From Bdellovibrio sp. (GTDB taxonomy: Bacteria; Bdellovibrionota; Bdellovibrionia; Bdellovibrionales; Bdellovibrionaceae), in the NCBI GenBank assembly GCA_014376435.1, contig JACMRL010000033.1, positions 86,265 to 150,264 of the forward strand: a stretch of DNA of 64,000 nt. The letters are read 5' to 3'. Positions within the stretch are counted from its first letter, which is position 1. Each line of letters begins with the position of its first letter. The notes beneath the pieces are model-generated. The model ran no database searches. It saw nothing but the letters and a program-made list of their open reading frames with translations, and was not told where the DNA came from. Shown one piece after another: positions 1 through 9,029 of this stretch. Made by a program: the position numbers and the translations under genes.

Positions 1-62
1 AAGGACTGTTAGTTGAGTCAACAAGCGGTCTTGGGTTAAGCTCGGAAAAAATAAGGAAGTCT

Positions 63-1358
63 ATGAGCTTATTCTACCCGGTTCGTCAAAAGCCTGCGCC
101 GCATACTTTTCAAAAAGGCGATGTGCTTGTTTTATTCGGAGAACTTTTTAACCGTGGCTACGCGAATGGTTTAGTCGAAGAAGCCACCACCCATGGCATG
201 ACGATCATTCGCGCCACCGTAGGCCGCCGTGATGAGAATAATCAGTTGCGCGCCTTAACTGCGGAAGAATCTGAAAATATTCCTAAACCATTTATTAATA
301 TTCCCCTTGAAGCCGGTTTCGATTTAGAAACCGACGATCATGGTAAAACTCCAAATGATTATTTAAAAAATGTAAAGTTAAGTGACTGGCAATCCGCACG
401 TATTTCCGCTTCTAGCTTAGCCGTTAGCCGAGAAAAGGGCCGTATTCGCTTTCGTGCCCAGACACAAAAATTTTTAGCTGAACTTGAAAAACACATTCTT
501 CCGGGCCGCCATGTTCACTTTGCACATTTAATGGCCGGGGGAGTTCCCCGTTGTAAAATTGTGATGCCTTTGATGAACCGCGTATTTAAAGGTATCGGCG
601 ACCGCTTTATTGCGTCTGAAACTTTTTGGACCAGCGGCATCGGCAAAGTTTTAGAAATGAACTTTCACGAAGTGACCGCCGAAACTTTCAATATCTTGAT
701 CACCGAATCAACAGCTTTGCGTGAAAAAATTAAATCACAAAATGGCCACGTTAGCTATGTTGCCTACGGCTACCACGGCACCGAAACTTTAGTGAACAAT
801 CAACTTCAGTGGCAAGGCTATGCGCCCTACATCCAAGCTTGGGCTAAATTATCCCTGGAAGATTATTCAACCGAGTGGAGCAAAAAAGGGATTCACAGTT
901 GCATTTACAACTGTCCAGAAATTTTGACGAATTCAAGTTCATTGTTTCAAGGCTTAGAAATTCCGCTTTATAATTTAATTCGCTCATTCGATAAAGAAAA
1001 TCCGAATCATCCAATCACTCAAAAAATGAAAGTTGAATGCAAAGAAGTTTTGAAAGACGATGTGTCGTTAGATGATGTTTACAAACTAGTCGACCACTTT
1101 CTAAATGCACCCGAAACTAAAAACATGGGGAAATTAAATTGCTGGCCTCAGCATTCGACCAAAGAACAGCTTGCGATTACTTTACGGACTTCAGATCAAA
1201 TCATCGCTTTACACAAAGATGAAAAAAAATTGATGACCAATAACTTAAGTGAGCTGATTTTCAGAGCTTGCGGTTACATTATGTTGCACGATGGCTACGC
1301 ACCGAAACATTCGGTAGCTTGGATTGGCCACGATGCCGTCGTTAAAACTTTAATCTAA
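63..1358 (+). CDS. Conserved protein with Rossmann-like N-terminus, possible FabMG-type enoyl-ACP reductase
   Basis: A 431-residue soluble protein without signal peptide or membrane segment. Residues 20-36 form a beta strand followed by a glycine-containing turn (VLVLFGELFNRGYANG), which looks like a dinucleotide-binding Rossmann start. A second conserved-looking block, AGGVPRCKIVMPLMNRVFKG, lies near residue 158. From memory this sequence type resembles proteins annotated as the FabMG enoyl-ACP reductase family, which would reduce enoyl-ACP with NAD(P)H in fatty-acid synthesis; I could not verify this and hold it loosely. ATG start, 19 bp before the P-loop gene on the same strand, so the two are probably one transcript. 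Confidence 0.5.
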   Translation: MSLFYPVRQKPAPHTFQKGDVLVLFGELFNRGYANGLVEEATTHGMTIIRATVGRRDENNQLRALTAEESENIPKPFINIPLEAGFDLETDDHGKTPNDYLKNVKLSDWQSARISASSLAVSREKGRIRFRAQTQKFLAELEKHILPGRHVHFAHLMAGGVPRCKIVMPLMNRVFKGIGDRFIASETFWTSGIGKVLEMNFHEVTAETFNILITESTALREKIKSQNGHVSYVAYGYHGTETLVNNQLQWQGYAPYIQAWAKLSLEDYSTEWSKKGIHSCIYNCPEILTNSSSLFQGLEIPLYNLIRSFDKENPNHPITQKMKVECKEVLKDDVSLDDVYKLVDHFLNAPETKNMGKLNCWPQHSTKEQLAITLRTSDQIIALHKDEKKLMTNNLSELIFRACGYIMLHDGYAPKHSVAWIGHDAVVKTLI

Positions 1359-1377
1359 CAACGGAAGGAATATTTGT

Positions 1378-1971
1378 ATGTCGCGAAAAATTGCAATCAC
1401 GGGCGGACCTTCGGGCGGAAAAACCACTTTGATCGATGCGCTGAAACAAACCTTCGGTTCGAAAGTTAAAGTAGTTCCCGAAGCAGCTTCGATTCTTTAC
1501 AAAGGCGGCTTCCCGCGTGCGAAAGATTACAATGGCTACTATCACGCACAAAAAGCCATCTTTGCTACGCAACGTGAACTTGAAGAATTACGTACAAAAA
1601 CTCACCCTGATGCTTTGATCGTGTGTGACCGCGGTTCATTAGATTCATTGGCTTATTGGCCAGATACGGAAGAGCATTTTTATAAAACTCTCAACACCGA
1701 TCGTAAAACCGAAATAGCCCGTTATGATTGGGTCATTCACTTAGATACGGCCACCGAAACCGACTACGACACTTCAAATGATATTCGCACGGAAAATTTT
1801 CACGAAGCTTTATTATTAAATGAAAAAATTAAAAAAAGCTGGGAAGGTCACCCACAGCGCGTGGTGATTACGGCAGAAAATGATTTCGTGTCGAAAATGA
1901 AAAAGGCTACGGCCGTGATCGACGCGATTTTAAATCAAAAAACGTACGAAGATATCACCTTAATTAAATAA
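1378..1971 (+). CDS. AAA_28-type P-loop NTPase/kinase
   Basis: A 197-residue cytoplasmic protein with a Walker A loop at residues 8-17 (GGPSGGKTTL), a VPEAAS segment after it, and a VCDRGSLDSLAYW segment near residue 81 that resembles the acidic/arginine region of NadR-like and deoxynucleoside-kinase-like P-loop proteins. This fits the AAA_28 family (small ATP-binding proteins, mostly of unknown substrate). Phosphorylation of a nucleoside or cofactor is plausible but not shown. It follows the previous gene by 19 bp with a GGAAGGA-type ribosome site, and its 3' end overlaps the convergent ChaN-like gene by 12 bp. Confidence 0.7.
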   Translation: MSRKIAITGGPSGGKTTLIDALKQTFGSKVKVVPEAASILYKGGFPRAKDYNGYYHAQKAIFATQRELEELRTKTHPDALIVCDRGSLDSLAYWPDTEEHFYKTLNTDRKTEIARYDWVIHLDTATETDYDTSNDIRTENFHEALLLNEKIKKSWEGHPQRVVITAENDFVSKMKKATAVIDAILNQKTYEDITLIK

Positions 1972-2829
1972 TGAAGGTTTTGATATCCAGATAAAATCAG
2001 CGCGCGGACCTTCCACCAATGAAGGTTGCATTTCTGCTTGAATATCTTCATTGGTATAACCTTCGGCCCAAATTTGCGAAATGGTACGAATTGAAATTGT
2101 AGGCTGGCGCTGATGAATTCTCCAAGCTAACCCACCGCCAAATTGCGCGTGAAATTCTCCAACGACAATAACTAATACCTGCTCGGGATGCTGTTTTAAA
2201 AATTGCACTGCGGTCCATGCCATCGTGTCGTCCCAAGAAGATTGCGCCATAAAACAACGGTCTAAACTTGGACAGTGTGCCCCCGCGGCCGCCGCAAATC
2301 TTTCTTTGTATGAATCACGTCCAACTTTAAAATCAGGGGGGAGCATTTGTAATTCAGACTCAGTTAAACTTTCAATTCCCATTTTAGAAATTTTAGAACT
2401 GATCGCGCGCGGTAAATTAAGCGCGATCGAAAATTCACCGCGACTTGCTTCCGGAAATAATAATTGTTGTTTGTAGAAATCAAAATTAAAACCTTGTTGC
2501 CAAGCGACTTTCGCTAAAAAATTGGTTTCATTTAATGTGCCCGCTACGTATTGATCGACAATTGCTTGATCGGGGTAATTCAAAAACTCTAGCCCCACTG
2601 AAACAGATAGGCTCTGCTTACGAAGTTGATTTAAAATCAGCATATGTTGCGCTTGGTGGGCCACCATGCCATGGCTTTCACCCAAGATAACAATCGACCC
2701 AGGCTGAACATCAGTTAACGCCTGCTGTAGAGTGGCTTCTTGCAGGGTGGTCCCTTGATAAATTTGGGCATTTAAAGTCAAAAAACTAAAAAATGTTGTT
2801 ATAAATAGCAAAAAACTTGGATTACGCAC
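1960..2829 (-). CDS. ChaN-like haem-binding family protein (exported)
   Basis: A 289-residue protein with an N-terminal signal peptide (hydrophobic run to about residue 20, ending LTLNAQ) and the ChaN/DUF399 (Cofac_haem_bdg) signature: GSIVILGESHG near residue 43, where Glu and His are the conserved polar pair, and VIVVGEFHAQFGG near residue 220. Family members such as Campylobacter ChaN bind haem at the outer membrane and are linked to iron uptake. The usual lipobox cysteine is not present here, so this copy is probably soluble in the periplasm. Translation starts at GTG. It converges on the P-loop gene with a short 3' overlap. Confidence 0.78.
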   Translation of the reverse strand: MRNPSFLLFITTFFSFLTLNAQIYQGTTLQEATLQQALTDVQPGSIVILGESHGMVAHQAQHMLILNQLRKQSLSVSVGLEFLNYPDQAIVDQYVAGTLNETNFLAKVAWQQGFNFDFYKQQLLFPEASRGEFSIALNLPRAISSKISKMGIESLTESELQMLPPDFKVGRDSYKERFAAAAGAHCPSLDRCFMAQSSWDDTMAWTAVQFLKQHPEQVLVIVVGEFHAQFGGGLAWRIHQRQPTISIRTISQIWAEGYTNEDIQAEMQPSLVEGPRADFIWISKPSLFN

Positions 2830-2913
2830 GATGCACCCCCGGACTTACGTATATTCCATTGACTAGGCGCTGTAAACTTACTTATATTCGTTCTTTCATT
2901 ATTGAGGTGTCTT

Positions 2914-3093
2914 ATGGCAAAAAAATCGGGTCGAATTATCGTAACTTTGGAGTGCACTGAAGCAAAAGCTGCAGGTAAACCAGTATCTCGTTACACGACA
3001 ACTAAAAACAAAACTAAAACTCCGGGTCGTCTTGAGAAAAAGAAATACAATCCAAACATGCAGAAACATACTGTTCACCGCGAAACTAAATAG
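2914..3093 (+). CDS. rpmG: Large ribosomal subunit protein L33
   Basis: A 59-residue basic protein beginning [17 protein letters not shown] and ending in a lysine-rich tail, the size and shape of bacterial L33 (bL33), a component of the 50S subunit near the E site. The start is set at ATG 2914 because GAGGTG at 2905-2910 is a well-placed ribosome site and MAKK is the family's normal N-terminus; an in-frame TTG 12 bp upstream is not needed. Only the first of the zinc-ribbon-type cysteines is visible (LEC), so this is a C-minus form. The dcd gene follows after 8 bp. Confidence 0.93.
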   Translation: MAKKSGRIIVTLECTEAKAAGKPVSRYTTTKNKTKTPGRLEKKKYNPNMQKHTVHRETK

Positions 3094-3101
3094 TTCTAGC
3101 G

Positions 3102-3638
3102 ATGATTCTAACAGATAAAGAAATTCTGAATCATATGGAAAAAGGGCTCATCAAAGTGGAGCCCTTTCGTTTATCTTGTCTTGGCACAAACTCATACGAT
3201 GTTCACTTAGGTAAAACCTTAGCGACTTACGAATCTGATGTTCTCGATGCAAAAGCTCACAATAAAATTAAAACTTTTGAAATTCCACTAGAAGGCTTCG
3301 TATTAATGCCGACCGCGTTCTACTTGGGCGTTACCGAAGAATATACTGAGACCCTAGCGCATGTTCCTTTTTTAGAAGGTAAATCAAGCGTTGGCCGTTT
3401 AGGAATCGATATCCACGCAACGGCCGGCAAAGGTGACGTTGGATTTTGTAATCATTGGACCTTAGAGATTTCAGTTAAGCAGCCCGTGCGCGTTTACGCC
3501 GGAATGCCAATCGGTCAGTTGATTTACTTCGAAACCAAAGGCGAGATCGAAAATATGTACAACAAAAAAGCCAGCGCTAAGTACAATACTAAAACAACTC
3601 TACCGGTCGAGTCGATGATGTTTAAGAACAAGTTTTAA
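3102..3638 (+). CDS. dcd: dCTP deaminase
   Basis: A 178-residue trimeric-dUTPase-fold enzyme that deaminates dCTP to dUTP for thymidylate synthesis. The N-terminus (MILTDKEILNHMEKG, then LGTNSYDVHLG) matches the family. The catalytic block EGKSSVGRLGIDIHATAG around residue 92 supplies the conserved Ser and Arg, and the WTLEI segment supplies the catalytic Glu. The tail KASAKYNTKT matches the nucleotide-closing C-terminus. It sits 8 bp after rpmG, so co-transcription is likely. A terminator-like hairpin lies inside its first 25 codons (listed separately). Confidence 0.93.
   Translation: MILTDKEILNHMEKGLIKVEPFRLSCLGTNSYDVHLGKTLATYESDVLDAKAHNKIKTFEIPLEGFVLMPTAFYLGVTEEYTETLAHVPFLEGKSSVGRLGIDIHATAGKGDVGFCNHWTLEISVKQPVRVYAGMPIGQLIYFETKGEIENMYNKKASAKYNTKTTLPVESMMFKNKF
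3141..3167 (+). other. Stem-loop within the start of dcd
   Basis: Perfect 9-bp inverted repeat AAAGGGCTC (3141-3149) / GAGCCCTTT (3159-3167) with a 9-nt loop, followed by CGTTTATCTT. It lies about 50 nt after the rpmG stop and inside dcd codons 14-22. It could attenuate read-through from rpmG or modulate dcd translation; it may also be chance. No strong U-run follows it. Confidence 0.35.
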
Positions 3639-3659
3639 TACTTTATTAAATACGAAATT

Positions 3660-6659
3660 TTAATTTGTTACTAACGGAGCCGGTGTAACAACCGGCTTTG
3701 TTGCGTCTGCGATATAGTTAAAGATCTTACCTAAATCTACGCGTGTACTTTGAATGTCCCAACCCTTTTGATCTTTGTCGCGGATAAATGCCACGAACTT
3801 TAATAGCTCGCCTAAGTTCTTAGGATTTGGCGGACGTCCAAATTTTAAAATATAAATAAATACGCCCGGCAGGTCTTCTTCTTTAATTTGTTTATACGAT
3901 GCCACAAGCTGTTTCAGTAGACTCTTAAAGACAGGGAACGCGTGCATAGCTTCGTTTTTTTGTAAAAAGCCATCTTTATTCAGGTCATGGGTCGCAAAAA
4001 TCATTTCGATATACTGAACCACGTGCGGAAATAAATTCGCATCGGTAAAATAAATAATCTGTTGGTCATTCGGCACATGCCCGGCTGCTTTTAATAAACT
4101 TAAATAGTAAGCCTTCATTTCATCCGGCTTAAATTTCGTGCGCATATCTAAAAAAATTGGCATATCTAAAAATGCGTCGGTCTCTTGCTGATAAATATTC
4201 AAGACACAATCTTCTCCTACGCCCAAAACGCGTTGATTGGGTGCCAAAAATAATGGGGGGCAATTCGCATTAATTTTTTGTTTAACAACATTCGCGCGTT
4301 CAACTCCAGAAAGGATATGTAAAATCAGCTGATGTAGCTCACCTAAGTCGGCTAAACTATCACCATTTGAAGTAGCCAAAAACAAATTGGCTTCGCGAAA
4401 GCGAGAAGAAATAAATGTGGTGTTCGATTCCTCGATGATTTCAAAGTCTACGGCCGCTGGCTTCAGTTGAGCGTAAACGAATTCAGACTCGGGTAACAAC
4501 AATCCGCCAAAGGCAGTTGCGCGGTCCAGATCCTCTGCATAACCTTGAATAACCAAACGTGAAATTGCTAATGCAATATTAGATTTTGCCAAATCGGTAT
4601 AACGATAGAAATTTGAATCCGGACTTAGAATTTTTAAAAAGCCTTGATCATTAAAAGTTAATGGCACGGCCTGATTAACAAATTGCTTCAACTGAGTTAG
4701 CCCCATAATTTCAGCGGCATCAGAAGCTTTTCCTAGACGCAAGTTTAGCTCGGCTAATAAATCTTTTTGTTCGATGCGATCTGTATTCTCAAATATTTCT
4801 GAAATATTTTTTTGATTTTTTAAAAAGAAAAAAACTTCTTTTGAAAGCTGATCTAACGTGATCTGGTTAAAACCGATTTGCGCAATCTGATCTTTGATAC
4901 GCGATTCGGGATTATTTAAAATATTGCTCCACAGAGCGTTAAAAAGAGAGGTTAGGCTGCTTTCACGAAATTTAGCACTTAGGTACTTTTCTTTTTGCAA
5001 AGTTAGCACCAGATCCGTAAGCTCTTCCGTCGATAGAAAATGCGTGTATTTTTGTTTTAACTCGGTCAAGAGAGTATCTTTAACTTTAGGCCATAAACGA
5101 ATTAAATTTTTGCTGTAGCGAACGTCTTTCATTTCGTACTGGGCTAAGAATAAAGAATATTCTGCATAATTTAAGTACGCGCGAATCCCCACGTTGAATA
5201 AAACTTTTAGATTGTCCGGAGTTAGAATTGAACTTTTTTGTCCGGTTAACAGAGTTTTACCTGATAAGGCGACATTAAATATTGCGTCTAGATCTTTGGG
5301 AATTGTAGCGTTACCTTTCAACAGAGTAAGAGCTAAATTTTTAATCAAACTTTTTAAAGATTGTATATCGTAAGCCCCCTCAAGCAAATGTCCGACTTCA
5401 TAAATAGCCAATAACAGCTTTGTTTCGTTAGTGGTAAATTCAGGATAAGTAATGAGCCCCTGGTTTTTCAGTGAAAGACCATCGAACTGCTTAAAAATAA
5501 TTGATAAGTTTTTAAACAAATCCGGGATTTTTTTATCTAATGCGATAAAGTCGGAATGCGACCAGCCACGATTACCTAAAGCACTTTTACCTAAAAGCAT
5601 TATCTTAAGGTCGCCAAGACCTTTTAAAAGTTCAAGATTCACTTCAATTTGTGGAATAATTTCTGAGAGCGGCTGAAGTAGATCGTAGATTTCGTCGTTC
5701 GTTAAAGATTGAGTCTCTTTAGCTTTAAGTAATGTCTCGACTAACAAACTTAGATCTAAAGCAATTTTTCGGTAGAAAGACCATTTCTCTTCGACTTGCT
5801 CATTATGCAAAGGATCTAAAAAGTATTTATAACGTAAAGCCTGAAAGTAAGCTTCGCTTAAAGTGAGTCCTAGTTTTTTCCAGTCGTCTCCGCGAATTGA
5901 AGATGTTCCACCGATCAAATGTTGTTTAAACTTTTTCAAGAAAACGCGCGATTTTTGGATGGTCGTAATTGTTTTTTCAGAACTATTGACAAACTTTGCA
6001 GTCTCGGTAATTAGTTCGATTAAATGATCAATTTGGTAAGCACGACCGCCCGATTCAAACTCACCCAGAAATTTTAAAGTAAAATGCCGGAATTCATCTT
6101 TAGCTGATTGAAAACGTTCCTCATTATTTTGTGAGGTTGCAGAATCGCCTTCTATTTTCCATTGCATCGCAATGATTTTCATGTGCGGGTTTAAACGTAT
6201 TAAATCTGGTTTTAAACGAGCCATAAAGCTAGCGACCTGATCAATCTCTTGCTTCTGAATAAGGACTTCACTACCGCCAAATAGCACGACTTTAAACTTC
6301 ATAACTTGCGCTAAAAACTGTGGACTGATCTTTGTACCATCTGCAAAAAAATTGGCTTCTACGAAATTAACAATTTCTTGCGGAGTAAATGAATCTTTAT
6401 TTTGCCCGCGAATGTTATCTTTAAACGCGACAAAAACGTTTTGTAAACAAAACAAAGACTGCTCGACAGCTTCATCCGTCGCATCACCTAACAAAAATAA
6501 CTGAAAATCACTAATCGATTGATTTAAGCATTGCGAACTTTTGACTTTTGCCGACACTTCGGTATCTTTTGCTTTTTCTCCGATCTTAATTCCGCAGCCA
6601 CTCATGATAAGGTTCATCGCGACGAGTACCGATAAAATATACTTTGTTTTAGAAAACAT
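3660..6659 (-). CDS. Large lipoprotein of unknown function with one EF-hand
   Basis: A 999-residue protein that I do not recognise as a named family. It starts with a lipoprotein signal (MFSKTKYILSVLVAMNLIMSGC; Cys-22 is the lipidation site), so it is anchored to an envelope membrane. Most of it is predicted alpha-helical, leucine- and lysine-rich sequence. Near residue 906 the loop DLNKDGFLQKNE is a canonical EF-hand calcium loop (D-x-N-x-D-G-x-L-x-x-x-E). Its start overlaps the stop of the upstream outer-membrane-type gene by 11 nt (shared ATGTTTTCTAA), which indicates translational coupling and probably a joint function. Confidence 0.75.
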   Translation of the reverse strand: MFSKTKYILSVLVAMNLIMSGCGIKIGEKAKDTEVSAKVKSSQCLNQSISDFQLFLLGDATDEAVEQSLFCLQNVFVAFKDNIRGQNKDSFTPQEIVNFVEANFFADGTKISPQFLAQVMKFKVVLFGGSEVLIQKQEIDQVASFMARLKPDLIRLNPHMKIIAMQWKIEGDSATSQNNEERFQSAKDEFRHFTLKFLGEFESGGRAYQIDHLIELITETAKFVNSSEKTITTIQKSRVFLKKFKQHLIGGTSSIRGDDWKKLGLTLSEAYFQALRYKYFLDPLHNEQVEEKWSFYRKIALDLSLLVETLLKAKETQSLTNDEIYDLLQPLSEIIPQIEVNLELLKGLGDLKIMLLGKSALGNRGWSHSDFIALDKKIPDLFKNLSIIFKQFDGLSLKNQGLITYPEFTTNETKLLLAIYEVGHLLEGAYDIQSLKSLIKNLALTLLKGNATIPKDLDAIFNVALSGKTLLTGQKSSILTPDNLKVLFNVGIRAYLNYAEYSLFLAQYEMKDVRYSKNLIRLWPKVKDTLLTELKQKYTHFLSTEELTDLVLTLQKEKYLSAKFRESSLTSLFNALWSNILNNPESRIKDQIAQIGFNQITLDQLSKEVFFFLKNQKNISEIFENTDRIEQKDLLAELNLRLGKASDAAEIMGLTQLKQFVNQAVPLTFNDQGFLKILSPDSNFYRYTDLAKSNIALAISRLVIQGYAEDLDRATAFGGLLLPESEFVYAQLKPAAVDFEIIEESNTTFISSRFREANLFLATSNGDSLADLGELHQLILHILSGVERANVVKQKINANCPPLFLAPNQRVLGVGEDCVLNIYQQETDAFLDMPIFLDMRTKFKPDEMKAYYLSLLKAAGHVPNDQQIIYFTDANLFPHVVQYIEMIFATHDLNKDGFLQKNEAMHAFPVFKSLLKQLVASYKQIKEEDLPGVFIYILKFGRPPNPKNLGELLKFVAFIRDKDQKGWDIQSTRVDLGKIFNYIADATKPVVTPAPLVTN

Positions 6660-8088
6660 ATTTTACCCCGGCATAAAAGCGATCATTCGCTTGGTTCTGG
6701 CTCAGGAAATTTTCTGGCGCATCCGCTGGAAGTTCATTTTCAGTTCCCAATAAGTCAAGGCCCGCTTGTAAGTAAAGCTTTTTCCAAGTCTCGTGCATTA
6801 GCTTAGCCGACAATAACGAGCCTTTAAATTCGCGGTCGTAAGTCCAAGACACTGTCGTGATTAACGGACGCTCGCCGAAGAAAATAGAATCTCCGGTAAA
6901 ACCTAAAGTAACCGGGCTTTTAAAAATTGTACGATTAGCAGAAAAAGTGAAAATACTTACTTTACCGCCCTGCATTTTATCTTTTATTTCTCCGCCGCGC
7001 ATTTCTGCCGCGGCTAAACTGATTAAAAAATTTCTCGAGATGTAATCTTTAAGGTCTAATGCAAAATAAACCGCATAAACTTTTAGAGGATTTAATACCT
7101 GCAAAGTTTCATCCATGAAAGGTTCGTTATTAAATGGTTGATCTTCTAAATAAGAAAAAGTTGATTTAAGCAAGCGTCCGTCTAAATTGATGTCGGCCGA
7201 TTTAACCTCGTGGTAGGTCACCACCGGAGCTAAAAATACGTGGCCAGTAAAGTCGTTAATTGTTCCGTAAGTTTCACGCGTTAGCGGAATTTCGTTCAAA
7301 GGATGGCGAGCATACGAAACTTGTAACCACGGTCGTTCGACATTCTCACCCACAAACAAACTTAAAGTATGCCCTTGATTCGTAATAATTTTTTCTACGT
7401 CATACGCGCGAATAACATATTCAATTCTTTTATCTTGTCCTTGTACAAATTCAAAACGCTTAGGCGGGCGTTTGGCCCAACGATTCGAAGAAACAATACT
7501 ACCGTCTTGTTCATGGATTTCGGGCCCTTGATTTTTTAAGAAAACAGGTTGAAAGCCACCTTTAAATCCAAAGTACCCCTGATGTACTTGCAACTGAATT
7601 CCTGCAAAACCTTGCTCTTTGTAATCGATAAAGTCGTTGGTAAAATAAGATTCGTAAAGCCCTAAGTGATAATATCGATCTACAAAACTAAACGATTGAG
7701 TTTTAATTCCTAAAGCTAGGTAATTTGATTTTAATGAACCCACAGCCAAATAGGCATCAGGTACAGGAATATACACGCTGCGTGAACCAGAGAATGATCC
7801 CACCGTTAATTCTAAATCGGCAAATAAAAAACCCTGTTTTTTTAAGCCTAACATCAGCTCGACTTGCCCTTGTGAAGCATCATCGGCGACTGAACCCGCG
7901 GCGTAGTTCAATGATTTTAGTTCCAGACTTAGTTTAGGCTGAACGGAAGATTTTGTTTCCGCCGGTTGAATCTTTTCAATCGAGGTCGAAAAATTCTGCG
8001 CAACGGCTGGTTGCAGCAAAAAAACGCAGGCTAAAAATAAGTCCCGAATCGGATTGAAAAAGACTAATCTTTTATACATCCTCCACAT
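6649..8088 (-). CDS. Outer-membrane beta-barrel-type protein of unknown function
   Basis: About 479 residues with a signal peptide (hydrophobic core LFLACVFLLQPAVAQ) and many alternating polar/hydrophobic strands rich in Gly, Tyr and Phe. It ends YAGVKYVF, the terminal aromatic typical of proteins inserted by the BAM complex. No named family is recognised. The start is uncertain: ATG 8088 or ATG 8079 (the latter has GGAGG immediately adjacent, too close to act as a normal ribosome site). It is translationally coupled to the EF-hand lipoprotein downstream, suggesting an outer-membrane pair such as a barrel with its lipoprotein partner. Confidence 0.68.
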   Translation of the reverse strand: MWRMYKRLVFFNPIRDLFLACVFLLQPAVAQNFSTSIEKIQPAETKSSVQPKLSLELKSLNYAAGSVADDASQGQVELMLGLKKQGFLFADLELTVGSFSGSRSVYIPVPDAYLAVGSLKSNYLALGIKTQSFSFVDRYYHLGLYESYFTNDFIDYKEQGFAGIQLQVHQGYFGFKGGFQPVFLKNQGPEIHEQDGSIVSSNRWAKRPPKRFEFVQGQDKRIEYVIRAYDVEKIITNQGHTLSLFVGENVERPWLQVSYARHPLNEIPLTRETYGTINDFTGHVFLAPVVTYHEVKSADINLDGRLLKSTFSYLEDQPFNNEPFMDETLQVLNPLKVYAVYFALDLKDYISRNFLISLAAAEMRGGEIKDKMQGGKVSIFTFSANRTIFKSPVTLGFTGDSIFFGERPLITTVSWTYDREFKGSLLSAKLMHETWKKLYLQAGLDLLGTENELPADAPENFLSQNQANDRFYAGVKYVF

Positions 8089-8219
8089 CAAACCCGAAGC
8101 CTATTTATCAGTCAACGTAATGCAGCAGAATGACAATTCTGCTAATAGGATTTGTAATAAATTCCAATTAGAAATCAAATAGATTGCAAATGATACTTTA
8201 GCGAAAAATAGGAGTGTTT

Positions 8220-9029
8220 ATGAGTTCTTTGGATCAGTTAAAAATCTACATGAATGAAATGTGGACCGACTATATTAAAATGAACCCCGCGGCCGAAAAA
8301 ATTTACAATTTATTCGCTCAATCCGGCGAAGACTTAACGAATGACCACATTGCTTTACGTACTTTTAAACATCCTGATTTGGGTATTCAATCATTAGCGC
8401 AACATTTTACCAAATATGGCTACGAAGATCGCGGCGAATACTTTTTTATTGAAAAAAAACTATACGCAAAACATTTTGAACATCCGGATAAAAATGTTCC
8501 AAAAATTTTCATCTCAGAACTAGAGCTTGAAAAAATGTCTCCCTACGTACAAGAGACAATCGCTCAATGCATTCACCAAATTAAGCCCGAAGCGGTTAAA
8601 AATGAAAAATTTGTTTTCAGCGGTACCCACTGGATTCCGAACCACGCAACTTATCTAAAACTTGCTCAGGAAAGTGAATATGCTTCTTGGGTTTACGCTT
8701 ATGGCTTTCGTCCTAATCACTTTACCGTTAGCATCAACCATCTAAAACATTTTACGGATATTACTCGTTTGAATGATTTCATTAAAGGTAACGGCTTCAA
8801 GCTAAATGCTTCTGGCGGCGAAATCAAAGGAACACCACAAGAGTTGCTCGAGCAAAGTTCGACGATGGCCGCCGAAGTTCAACGTCAGTTTGCGGACGGT
8901 GTTTATTCAATTCCGGGTTGCTACTATGAATTTGCAAAGCGCTATCCGATGACTAACGGAAATCTTTATCAAGGCTTTATTGCTAAGTCAGCGGATAGAA
9001 TTTTTGAAAGCACGAATAAATCATCATGA
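8220..9029 (+). CDS. DUF1338 / 2-oxoadipate dioxygenase-type protein
   Basis: A 269-residue soluble protein of the DUF1338 family, whose characterised member HglS is an Fe(II) 2-oxoadipate dioxygenase/decarboxylase of lysine catabolism with a vicinal-oxygen-chelate-like fold. Visible marks are NDHIALRTF near residue 37 (metal His), NHFTVSINHL near residue 165 (second metal His) and CYYEFAKRYP near residue 237 (the Glu that completes the iron site). The start ATG 8220 follows AGGAG by 6 nt; the upstream in-frame GTG is not needed. Whether the substrate is 2-oxoadipate here is not known. It overlaps the next gene by 4 nt (ATGA). Confidence 0.78.
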   Translation: MSSLDQLKIYMNEMWTDYIKMNPAAEKIYNLFAQSGEDLTNDHIALRTFKHPDLGIQSLAQHFTKYGYEDRGEYFFIEKKLYAKHFEHPDKNVPKIFISELELEKMSPYVQETIAQCIHQIKPEAVKNEKFVFSGTHWIPNHATYLKLAQESEYASWVYAYGFRPNHFTVSINHLKHFTDITRLNDFIKGNGFKLNASGGEIKGTPQELLEQSSTMAAEVQRQFADGVYSIPGCYYEFAKRYPMTNGNLYQGFIAKSADRIFESTNKSS

